Source: Cannabis sativa (lineage: Eukaryota; Streptophyta; Magnoliopsida; Rosales; Cannabaceae). Taken from it: a DNA stretch of 64,000 bases. The position numbers were made by a program, and so were the translations under genes. The stretch is from assembly GCF_029168945.1 (NCBI RefSeq), contig NC_083603.1:48246406-48310405 (forward strand), in the 5' to 3' direction. The notes beneath the pieces are model-generated. The model saw nothing but the letters and a program-made list of their open reading frames with translations. It ran no database searches and had not been told where the DNA came from. Positions 11,437-21,868 of the stretch are shown here, in pieces. Position 1 is the first letter of the stretch. Each line of letters begins with the position of its first letter.

Positions 11437-14400
11437 TTAAACAGTACAAACCTCTAAGGATTTCCTTAGAGAAATAAAATGGACCGAGTTAAGAGCTTTT
11501 GTAAAAATATCTGCAATTTGTTTGCTAGTTTCAACATATTCTAAGACAAGAATTTTATTTTCCACAAGCTCTCTAATAAAGTGATGACGAATGTCTATGT
11601 GCTTTGTGCGAGAGTGTTGAACAGGATTCTTAGAAATGTTTATAGCACTAGTGCTATCACAAAAGATGGTTAAAGTTTTCAAATCAAACCCATAATCTAC
11701 CATCATTTGTTTCATCCATAACAATTGGGTACAACAACTACCCGCAGCAATATACTCAGCCTCAGTTGTGGACAGAGAGATTGAGTTTTGCTTCTTGCTG
11801 TGCCATGAAACAAGATTGTTTCCAAGATAGAAACATCCATCACTAGTACTTTTTCTATCATCTGTATTACCTGCCCAATCAGCATCACTAAAGCAAACAA
11901 GGTTAGAGTTAGTGTCTTTAGAGAACCAAATCCCAAAATCAATAGTGCTATTTACATAGCGAATAATTCTTTTCACAGCAGAAAGATGGGATTCCATGGG
12001 ATTTTCCTGATATCGTGCACAAATACTAACACTATAACAAATGTCAGGACGACTAGGAGTAAGATAAAGCAAACTACCTATCATACTTCGATACAAAGTT
12101 TGATCTACCTTTACTCCTTGTTCATCTTTGCTTAATTTCAAAGTTGTGCTCATGGGAGTGTTGGTATGTTTGGCTTTCTCAAGACCAAACTTTTTCACCA
12201 AGTTCTTTGCATACTTGCTTTGAGTGACAAACGTTCCCTCATCTGATTGCTTCACTTGAAGACCGAGAAAATAAGTGAGTTCACCTACCATACTCATTTC
12301 AAACTCCTTTTGCATTTGGGAAATAAAAACCTGCACTTCGAGGTTAGAAGTAGATCCAAAAACAAGATCATCAACATATGAAAAAATAATATCAAATTGA
12401 ATGTGTGTGATGAACTGTGTTTTAATAACATTTCCTTTTCTATAACCATGAGAGTGTAAAAACTCAGATAGACGCTCATACCAAGCACGGGGTGCTTGTT
12501 TCAAGCCATACAAAGCCTTGTCTAAAACATGATCAAGAAGGTGGGAATCCTTAATCACTCCATTTTGTTGTGGGATTTTAGGAGCAGAAAGATTATGAAA
12601 AATACCATAAGATTTACAGAATTTACCATACACAGTATTTTCAAAATCTTTTCCATGATTACTCTTACCACAAACTATCTTACCAATGTTGCAATTTTTT
12701 TGAACTTTTAATTTCAAGCAAAGATACTTAAAAACATCAAAAGTATCAATGTTTTCTCTAAAAAATTCTACCCATGAAAACCAAGAGAAATCATCAACAC
12801 ACATAAAACTATACCTCTTACCATTCAAGCTTTCAACCTGGATTGGACTCATTAAGTCCATATGTAGGAGTTCGAGAACTCTGGAAGTATTCACATCAGA
12901 AACACTCTTATGAGAAATTTTCAGTTGCTTACCAAGCTGACATGGTCCACATTTTCCCAAAGACTCCTTACCTAATTTAGGTAATCCTCGAACAATTCCT
13001 GCATTAGACATTCTCCTCCGATTTTTAAAATGAATATGACCAAGTTTTTCATGCCATAAATCGGTGGTGTTATCAATAACAGAATGACAAGTAGCATAGG
13101 TAGTGATGGTGTAACAGTTATCATTAGATCTGAACCCTTGCAAGACAATTTCATCAAGAATATTATACACATAACAATGATTACTATCAAAGCTCACAGT
13201 ATAATCCTGATCACAAATTTGACTAATGCTAAGAAGATTAGCTTTTAGTCCATCAACCAACATGACATTCTTCAGTCTAGGAAGCCCTTCGAAATTGAGG
13301 GTTCCTATCCCTATGACTTTTCCAACAAGACCGTTACCAAAAGTAACTTCTTCACACTGCATTGGTCTAATGTTCTCAAGAAATTCTTTTTCACCTGTCA
13401 TGTATCTAGAACAACCACTATCAAAATACCACATGTTAGAAGCAGCAGTTTTAAAACAAGTAGAACCTACCAAGTATTTGTTTTTGACAACCCATTTTTG
13501 TTTTTGTAAAACATGTTTATTTCCAAGATAATTAGATTTAAACATGTTTTGCATGGTTATGCACTTAGGTCGAATGTGACCTTTTATTCCACAAAAATGG
13601 CAAATAGGAATGAAACGTCTTCCAATCCCTTTGAAATTGTCAAACTTACCGTGCTGCTTCTTTTCTGTAACAGCAGAGTGCTTTGCTGTAGAAACAGAAA
13701 CCTGCGAGGTAGAAACAGTCCTTCCAGAAACAAAATTATTAGTTTTAACAAAAGTGGTATTAGAATCGGGTTGATTTGGAACATAACCCAGCCCCGCATG
13801 ATTAGATTGGCCAGATTTTTGAATTTTTTCAAAGATGGTGGAACCTAGATTTAGCATTTTAACATTCTTTTTAATGTTATCAATTTTCTTGGTTAAAGAA
13901 ATAATCTTTGACTCTTTTAAAGACAGTGCAGATTCACAACATTTAAGTTTATCTTCCAACTCATTAATGTTGTTACACAAGACTTTATTATCTTTAACCA
14001 GGGAGCGATTTTCAGCACATGTTTCCAACCACTTACCAAACATTACCTTGTAGGATTCAGCCATAGAATTCTCATCAATTTCTGACTCATCTGATTCGGA
14101 TCTAGATTCTTCCTTGTTGTCATCGATCGAAGTATTATTCATGCACATGAATTTTCCTTTTTCCTGCAAGTTTCTTGACAAAACACTTGTTAGAGCAAAT
14201 TTTTCTTTTTCATCTTCACTACTTTCAGAATCATCACTCCAGGTAACATTCAATCCCTTTTTATTTTTCTTTAAGGTATTAGCACATTCAGATTGAATAT
14301 GACCATACCCTTCACACTCTCTGCAACGAATACTTTTGTTAGATGAAAAAGGTTTAGAGGGATTGTTACTTGAAATGTTACCATTTGAGTTCTTTGAAAA

Positions 14401-14460
14401 GTTCATTTTATTTCCAACAGATTTCATGTATCTTTGGAATTTTTTTGCTAACAAGGCCAT
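11437..14460 (-). pseudogene. Sirevirus 1 gag tail-pol ORF with in-frame integrase/RT deletion
   Basis: 1007 codons, open throughout. Residues 46-59 form a CCHC knuckle, 287-300 a second CX2C..HX4C finger, about 347-350 the protease DSGC (DSGCSRYMTG), and about 466-520 the GAG-pre-integrase region (LWHEKLGHIHFKN, CGPCQLGKQLK). The integrase core follows: HMDLM keeps the first Asp, but the second Asp position reads Asn (KSNHGKDF) and the conserved Glu after PQQNGV is lost. Near residue 634 (about 12540) the chain jumps to RT at [20 protein letters not shown], so integrase C-terminus and RT N-terminus are missing. YVDD is at 695-698, then FLGLQV and the RNase H with DADWAGN, STTEAEY and KHIDIRHHF. 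No working integrase or RT is expected. Its upstream frame joins gag through a frameshift near 14565. Confidence 0.88.
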
Positions 14461-15206
14461 TTCATCATCATTTTCATCATCAAAAACAATAATTTTAGAA
14501 TCATTGAAAGCAATACCTTTGATTTTCTCATTCGAGAGACTTTGCTTACTCTTTTTCTTTGATTCAACTCAAAAGTTCTTAAAGACCCCATGAGTTCCTC
14601 AACCTTCATTTTGCCAAAGTCTTTTGCCTCTTCCATTGCAAGCAATTTTGTATCAAACCTGTCAGGAAGAACTCGAACAATTTTTCGAACCAAGACAGAT
14701 TCATCTAATTTTTCTCTCAAGGCAAAGAACTCATTAGAAATATCAGATAATCTTTCATAAAAATCATTTAAAGTTTCAGTATTTGACATTCTCAATTCAT
14801 CAAATCTAGTTTGCAACATGGTAAATCGTGATCTCTTTACATCAGGAGTACCTTCAAATTGAATTTGAAGGATTTCCCATGCTTCCTTTGCAGATTCACA
14901 AGATGAGATTAATTTAATAAAACCTTCACCAACACCATTAAAAATAGCATGTAAAGCCTTATTATTATAACCAGACAATTTTTCATCTTCAGTGGTCCAA
15001 CTGAGTTCAGATTTTACCTGAGTATTACCTTTTTCATCATTTTCAGTAGGTTGAGACCAACCTGTAAGAATAGCTCTCCATGCCTTCTCATCTTGCGATT
15101 TGATGAATGCTCTCATCCTGACCTTCCAATAAGTATAATTCGACTCATTTAACAGAGGAGGTCGAGAGATAGAGCTTTCTTCTGCAAACAAAGACATCTC
15201 ACACAA
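14448..15206 (-). pseudogene. Sirevirus 1 gag, N-terminal part, frameshifted
   Basis: Copia gag (UBN2-type) opening MCEMSLFAEES or, nine bases on, MSLFAEES. It contains LNESNYTYWKVRMRAFIKSQ, AWEILQIQFEGT, RFDELRMSNTETLNDFYERL, VLRKIVRVLPDRFDTKLLAME and VEELMGSLRTFELNQ, the canonical copia gag order. Just after FELNQ, near 14565, the frame slips by one base and becomes nonsense to a stop, while the adjacent frame carries the rest of gag (ending DDENDDEMALL) into the pol ORF. One indel thus separates gag from the remainder. Sirevirus 2 has an intact equivalent with closely similar sequence. Confidence 0.85.
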
Positions 15207-15256
15207 AACAAGTTAAACGGAATAACCTCAAGATCTCACTAAGAATTTAGTGACTT

Positions 15257-15268
15257 GCTCTGATACCA
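15257..15268 (-). promoter_or_regulatory. Primer binding site of Sirevirus 1
   Basis: The minus strand reads TGGTATCAGAGC two bases inside the 5' LTR, the standard plant copia primer site complementary to the 3' end of initiator tRNA-Met. Confidence 0.9.
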
Positions 15269-15270
15269 AT

Positions 15271-16553
15271 TGAAATTCCGTATTTTAATATTCCCAGTTT
15301 GATTATTTAATTAAGTGATTAATTAAATGCGGAATAATGAAACTGGTACTGAAAACAGTTTTTTCGTAGTTACAGAATACAACTCTGTAACTCCAGAGAA
15401 ACCCAGAAAAATAAACAGTGCATAAAAGTAAAAACACACAAGATTTTTGTACGTGGTTTCAACAATCCTTTCAGATTGTTACTAGTCCACGGGGCCACGC
15501 CTAGAGATAAGATTCATTAGATCGGTATCAAAAATACAAAGTAATTGACTTATGCATAAATAGACTCCCTCTTATTGTATGCCGCAAGCTTGATGTATTC
15601 CACCTACTAACCGAATCTTGATAAAACTCCAAGAGCTCGAACTCCCTTCGATCACCTTGAAGAGTGCTTGAATCCTCCCCATTCAAGGCTTAAAGGCTAT
15701 CTCCCGAAAGCCTATACAACCATCTCCCGAAGGTTGTGTGCTTGTATCATCCCGATGCAAGACTTCAAAAGCAATCTCCCGAAAGCTTGTAAAACCCTTC
15801 TCCCGAAGGTGTGCTTGTATCCTCCCGATGCAAGACTTCAAAAGCAATCTCCCGAAAGCTTGTAAATACCCTTCTCCTGAAGGTGCACTGATGTTCTTCT
15901 TCGTTGTAGACTTGAATACAGACTCAAGACAATACAAACAACAAATAAACAGAGTAAGAGTAGAACAACTCTTCTCTACATAACAAAGACACTCTTTTCA
16001 TAAGATATGAAAGTGAATAAAAGAGTTTAACAAAACAAAGACACTCTTTCCTTAAGATATGAATACAATTCTAAGTGTGTGAAAGAGATACAAAACCTAG
16101 CAGCTATAAGATGTATTTATAATGAATATACATCTCATAGACAGCTTACATTCGGTCTGAACAAGACCTCAACCCACTAGAAACTTCCCTAAAATAATTC
16201 TTCAATCAGTCCAGGAATTTCCGTTTCTGTCCCTACAGAATCGTGGGCAGTAACTACAACTTTCCTTTTATAGAAAAGGAAAGTTTAGCTCCGGTTTTTC
16301 TCTTCAAGAAACCTGATCTAAGAAAATGGGAAACTCAACACAAGATCAGATTACACAGCTGGTTAGATAAAAATGAAATGGGTAACCAAACTTACCATTT
16401 TTACCTTTTTTCCAAAAATAGGAAAGCTAGACAACTTTCCTTCCAAGTTTGAATACACCAAATAGGAAACCATATTAAAGTATACCAGCCGAAATTATAC
16501 AAAGAATAATAAAATATTTTTGTCAATTAAATATGCCAAAAATGGAATTAACA
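15271..16553 (-). repeat. 5' LTR of Sirevirus 1
   Basis: 1283 bp, matching 7955-9238 apart from about nine substitutions and one single-base indel seen by eye. It contains the second copy of the palindrome cluster. Confidence 0.92.
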
Positions 16554-16913
16554 GACATGTACCGAATCATGCCCCCTGAACTTTTAAGGTTGTTGAAAAT
16601 ACTCCATGAACTATTGAGATTGTTGGATTTAAGGACTTTTGTCTAATTTCATTCAATTTTACTATTTCAGTGATTGCTTATGTACTAATCTGTGCTCCCC
16701 AGATTTTGATATCTACAAAATCATGCCCCTCGAACTTTGACATGTATTAAATTATGGCTCCTGAACTGTCATCCATAAAATTAGAAAAAAGTCCTTAAAT
16801 CCAACAATCTCAATAGTTCAGGGGACATTTTTAACGATCTTAAAAGTTCAGGAAGCATGATTTGGTATATGTCAAAGTTCAGGGGGCAAAAATACTAATT
16901 AGCCTTAATTTTA

Positions 16914-17090
16914 TTATCATTTTTTTTTGAATAATTATGAAAATTTTATTAAATTAAATCATCCAAAACTAAGGATACAATTACAGTAGGCAAATAGTGA
17001 CTACTAAAAATACGATCAGCCTCAATAAGAGAGGATCGCGCCAAATAATGCGCAACTCTATTAGCAGATTGCTTAAATGACATAAAGTAA
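16914..17090 (-). mobile_element. Truncated LINE tail (RNase H C-terminus plus poly(A))
   Basis: On the minus strand a frame reads FKQSANRVAHYLARSS, matching the end of the RNase H domain of plant L1-type LINEs, where the NRVAH.LA motif is characteristic. A 3' untranslated stretch and an A run (T run on +, 16920-16929) follow. Only the last 170 bp or so of a LINE remain. Confidence 0.65.
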
Positions 17091-18059
17091 ATGAAAAAAT
17101 AGTGCATTTATTATGATACAAATTTTACATTATAACAATTGTTGTGCCAAATTTGACATAATATTTGCTATATAACAAATTTATATAACTTTTTAGCAAA
17201 CCATTTGAGTACTTTTTTTTGATAAGTGAGTTATATTTTAGCTTTACATTACTAATTTGCTTCTCCATTAAAGATACTCATTGGCCTTTTTTTTGGTTTT
17301 TTTTCCTAAATGCACATAAATGAGCTCAAAATTACATTATTATGGTGCATCTTAGTTTTAAACATGCATATAGTATAACTTATAATATTATTTACACTTA
17401 TACTATTTCTTCTCCATCTTTCTCTCACGCAGATTTAAAGTTTTTAACTTTCAACAATGACCATCGCAAGGGGACGCATTCACAATCACCCCTGGCAAGG
17501 AGATCACCTTCTTCAAGAACAATGAGATTTTCATGGATCTCGACCATTTAAGCAAAGAGCAACATGAGACAAATCTCCATGAACGGCGGTGAGACGATCT
17601 CCATGGATACCTTGGGAGAATCTTTACTTTGATAATCAATCATGGTAGTGACCAAAAGAGGGAAAAACTCCATGTATGTTGACAAATGAAGGGCCTCTAT
17701 GAACGCCGACTAGATTATATCAGCAAGGGGAAGATTTCCATAATTACTGACTTACCCATATATTTTGGGAACAATTCTGTTTTTTTTTTGTGTGTGTTTG
17801 CATTAAATATTATTTTCATCAATTGATTTTGTTTGGTTGATTGATGTAATTTGTTCAAATGATTTTATTGTTTTCTAATAATTTTTGAAAATGTGGAAGG
17901 AAAATCATTGAATTAAATTTGGATAGTATAATAAGAATAGTGAGTGCGTATTAAAATTTTAATATAAACTAAGTTATTTTAATGTTGTTATCATGTTTTT
18001 TTTCTTACGTTGTTGTCCATATTTCTAAAATAAACAGTACACGCAATAATGAAATGAAA
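17091..18059. other. AT-rich intergenic DNA
   Basis: AT-rich with a less AT-rich patch at about 17400-17760 that shows no recognisable protein domain or terminal repeat in any frame. Origin unknown. Confidence 0.5.
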
Positions 18060-18501
18060 TAAAAAAAAATGTGTGTTGATCACAAGAAAAATAAAGAGAG
18101 AGAAAGAACATCATATCATCAACAATCTCTCTTGACTCATCCAATCTAAATTAAGAAAGATCAAAATATTTCTTTAAGTAATACGATTAATTTTCCTATA
18201 ATTTTAATCTTAAAAAGGGAAGGAAAAACTGAAAAAGAGAAAAAAAAAAAAAAAAAAAAGACTACAAATTAAATAATGAATAAAAAAAAATGTGTGTTGA
18301 TCACAAGAAAAATAAAGAGAGAGAAAGAACATCATATCATCAACAATCTCTCTTGACTCATCCAATCTAAATTAAGAAAGATCAAAATATTTCTTTAAGT
18401 AATACGATTAATTTTCCTATAATTTTAATCTTAAAAAGGGAAGGAAAAACTGAAAAAGAGAAAAAAAAAAAAAAAAAGACTACAAATTAAATAATGAATA
18501 A
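18060..18501. repeat. Tandem duplication, two copies of a 221-bp unit
   Basis: Two head-to-tail copies (about 18060-18280 and 18281-18501), each starting at an A run before TGTGTGTTGATCACAAG and ending ACTACAAATTAAATAATGAA. They appear identical apart from the length of the internal A run, so the duplication is recent. Confidence 0.92.
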
Positions 18502-19657
18502 GTTGTTTTCATGTTGTTGTGAAACTTCTTTTGTGCTGTTTTTACAACATCTTATGTTCAACTTGAAATATTGTATAAATTCAAGTTGTTCTATATTATT
18601 GTAAAGTTTGTTATGAGTTGTTTATACACTACACTATATGAACATGTAAGAAAATAGAGTACTTTTACATTTTAAAGTAAAAACACATTTCATTCTTACA
18701 TTCAAAAAAATTAGTATAGACGTGAGAAACAATATGACAAAAAATATTATGTTGATTTTGAATCAAGTGGGAAATTGATAAAAAGAAATTGTAAAGATGA
18801 AAAAAATTACTTATATTGATACAACCACTACATTATAACTCTGCAATAACATACATATACAATGACATTATCAAGTTAAAAAATGCTACCCGTCATTAAA
18901 AATCGATGATAACAAATGCATCATGTTCTACATGCAGTTGAAAATAAAGATTTAATATCACACTTTGTGATGTTTTGCCTTGTTGTAGAGTTGTAAACAT
19001 TGCTTTACTTTTTTCTTAAATATGTTGTATTCATGTTATTTTGATGTTGAATTTAACAATACCTTATTTGTTATCATTAATTATTTTTAAGTTTTTATAT
19101 TGTTAATATATGGTTATTAACAATTATCAATTAATTATTATCAACTATTTTATTTTTATGAAAAAAATATATATTTACAAATGTAGATTATATGTACATA
19201 TATATATATACACATGTACAGAAGAGAGTTTGCAACCATCCATTAATCAACACAAGAAAAGCTCAACTCTCTTCGATACTCATATACAATCAAAGTATCA
19301 AGTTAAAAAGAGCATTATTAATAGTTGAAAATAGAATATTGTAAAAAACTCATATTTTACATGACCTTGAAAATTAATATTTAATAATACTTTTATAGTT
19401 TTATAGTTGTTGCATGTTTGTTTTTCTTATTATTTTTAAAGATATTACTTTTATGTTGTTCTCACGATGATTTTTATTTGTTGAAATTTAAAATTGCAAT
19501 AAATTTTATATATACTTATTTTAATGTTTATATCTTTACTAAATGTAATTATTAGTGAAACTAATAATTAATGCAAAAATTAATAATGTAATATTAGTTA
19601 TTTTTCAATTTTAAAAATATTAACAAGCTAATATTCTATAAAGTAAAAAGTTTAGGA
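18502..19657. other. AT-rich intergenic DNA
   Basis: AT-rich, including an AT-dinucleotide stretch near 19198-19210. No coding or terminal-repeat signal seen. Confidence 0.55.
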
Positions 19658-19750
19658 TGTTGACGCGATTTTCGTCAACTGATCTAAGAAGATCATAAAA
19701 ACGTAGAGGACTGCGATGAATTAATTTTGATTAATAAAATTATAATAAAT

Positions 19751-20618
19751 TGTTGTCGAGTGAATTTCGCAACACCAAAATGTATTATTTAATTAATATA
19801 AAAGAGAGTTTTCAGGGAAATGACAAGTGCGAGTATTTGACCTAGAATGGCGAGTACTCGACTGGGAATGCAAGAACAAACAACAAGACTGGAAAATGTA
19901 AATAAGACAAAGAATTATAGTGGTTCAGTCAGATTGTGATCTGCTTAGTCCACTGTAGCGAAGGATTCGTAGGTGCCATTTTCATGGTGGATCACCCCTT
20001 TATATACAAAGTAGGTGTCCAATCGGTTACACAAGGATTACATTCATTGTTAATCCATTATTTACATATTGAATGGCAATAATTAAACTCAAACAACGTT
20101 AACATCAATAAATGTGTAACAGTTACTAAGTTAATCAACGTATGCGTCTTCCGCATCTGCGAGTTGACTGTTCATGTTCCGCTTGTTGAGCTCGCAGGGT
20201 CGCCAGTACGTTTGGAACGTCTGCGCCCTTAGGTAATCGCCCCTCGTAGACATCGCATGTTTGAGTTGGTAGAAATTGGACATGCAAAATTATATCGGTT
20301 TGTTGGGGCTATTGGGTCGTTGGGACCAAATTGTATCATATAGAGTTGGTCTCTATGTTTTCGCAGAAATATAGAGGGGATACTCGCACATGTTCTGACA
20401 CATGCGAGTTGGATCTACCCTGCATAATGAGAATTACGGTTATGCGGTGCGACTTAGGTCGCACTCGCAGTATCTCGCTGGTTTTATCCTGGGCGAGGTC
20501 TAAAACTTCGAGAAGTCTCTCATGGACATACCAGCTTTCATTGAAAATCTGAATGCACGTGTCCTTTAAATAAGAGTCCGGTCTCGAGTTTCTAGGTGAG
20601 AGAAATCTCACTATAACA
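19751..20618 (-). repeat. 3' LTR of the Tat element
   Basis: 868 bp. A G-rich tract (CTAGGGGCATG on the minus strand, + 20619-20629) adjoins it as candidate polypurine tract. Confidence 0.93.
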
Positions 20619-20894
20619 CATGCCCCTAGTTTCGCGACGTGACAGGAGCGGTCACTGAGGGAAACTATTATTCGAGAGACAGGTGAAAGGTTGTCACGAG
20701 GAGGTGACCTTTTGGTTGTCCCATCGAGGGTTTTGAAAAATGACGGCTATAATTATTAGTAATTATTACCTTTATGGTTCCACGTCACAAAACTCTTCGG
20801 TTTTCGTGCAGGCGTGGCCATAGTTGGCCGTTAGATTGGGCGACCTTAGGCATTCTGGCTGCCACGTGTCACAATCCCAATAAATAAGGGATAT

Positions 20895-20906
20895 GGGTAT
20901 TTAAAC
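20895..20906 (+). promoter_or_regulatory. Putative promoter (TATA box) of the antisense gene
   Basis: GGGTATTTAAACG on the plus strand, followed 30-40 bp on by a pyrimidine-rich CCCATTTTTCCCTCTTAC region that would suit a plant transcription start. It lies outside the LTR, between the 3' LTR and the antisense ORF, and points into that ORF. Confidence 0.45.
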
Positions 20907-21064
20907 GCTTTGATACGAATCAAATTTCCCATTTTTCCCTCTTACTCTTAACTTCCCTCCTTTACATACACTTCGAAAAATCCATTCCCAGATTTTCTGC
21001 CATTTTCCACAACATCCTCAATCTCAGAGGTGATTGAAAGCAATCGCAGAAATCAGAACTAAAG

Positions 21065-21868
21065 GTTAGTTTCCAAATCACTGCATTTTCGTTTTCTGTT
21101 TTGGAGAAAATATGCTTTATTTTCTGGGTTTGGGTATTTTAAAGGCTTTTTAGGAATGTATGCTAGTGGGTGTTTATAAGGCTATGTGTTTTAGGTAAGT
21201 AAACCTGGGTAAATTCATAGAATATGACCTGTAAACTGACATAACCGCACACAATTCATAGGCACTATTTCACGTCTTGAATACTTGCGGATATTCAGAT
21301 GAACAACTTGAATGTTCGCGGGTGTTTAGATGAACAGTTTGAATACTCGCATATTTCCAAGATTTATTTCCATTTGACTGTTAGCTAGATCCTTTAGGAT
21401 TATTATATGTCGCGGGCTGAGTTGCGAGGGTATTAATCGCTATTCCAAATGGTGGGTGTATCACAGTATTCTAATGGCCATATACGCGGTTATATGCCCC
21501 TTGAGATACTGAGATACACCCAGCCATTTGTGACATGCGTTAATATTCAGATGAGCGTACTCTTTGGTTGATAGGTAGTCTCGGAACGGTGGGGGTCTCC
21601 CAGTAACTTCAGGGTTATGCTCGAAAATGCGTACCTCTTGAGTCACTGGGAAACTCCCAGCCGTTTCTGGAGGTATACTGCTTATCCGAGGATGCGTGAA
21701 TTACTTGCCCAAGATAGTTTTATCTCTTCTCGCACATTGATGGGATGGTCAGTATTCGCAAGGAGGCTGACCATTCTATCGAGTGCGATCTTATAATCTA
21801 CTGCGGGTGAGATCACTTACTTTATTTTTCACACATCCATCACGCTGAAAAGATCTTCTATCTTTCAG
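21065..21868 (+). other. Putative 5'-UTR intron of the antisense gene
   Basis: A donor AAAG/GTTAGT at 21064/21065 and an acceptor ATCTTTCAG at 21868 stand directly before the start codon at 21869. No open frame runs through it. An intron ending at the ATG is common in plant genes; splicing is inferred from site quality and position. Confidence 0.5.

Larger units (their letters stand above)
7955..16553 (-). mobile_element. Sirevirus 1: complete Sirevirus-type Ty1/copia element, 8599 bp
   Basis: LTRs at 7955-9238 and 15271-16553 carry TG...CA ends and a perfect GACAT duplication (7950-7954, 16554-16558). In sense order it holds an initiator-tRNA-Met type primer site, gag with CCHC fingers, protease, a partial integrase fused to partial RT, RNase H, about 2.2 kb with an extra-ORF remnant, several polypurine tracts and the 3' LTR. 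The LTRs differ at roughly ten positions by eye, so insertion is recent. Sirevirus (Maximus/SIRE) assignment rests on gag and protease motifs, LTR length, the space after pol and repeated polypurine tracts. A frameshift in gag and a large integrase/RT deletion make it non-autonomous. Confidence 0.88.
7919..16904. mobile_element. Mutator-like MITE (GGCTAATTAG ends), split by Sirevirus 1
   Basis: The left part is 7919-7954 and the right part 16554-16904. Ends are GGCTAATTAGGATTTTTG and the inverted CAAAAATACTAATTAGCC. The arms stay complementary for over 100 bp, sharing blocks such as CCCCTGAACTT and GTCCTTAAATCCAACA. The 9-bp TTAATTTTA flanks the whole unit (7910-7918 and 16905-16913), the size typical of Mutator-like elements. 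Without the retroelement it is about 390 bp with no coding capacity. A 5'-truncated relative is at 43531-43672. Confidence 0.8.

Noticed and set aside
17342..17551. 69-codon open frame in intergenic DNA
   Set aside because: No recognisable domain, biased composition, and no supporting splice or promoter context.
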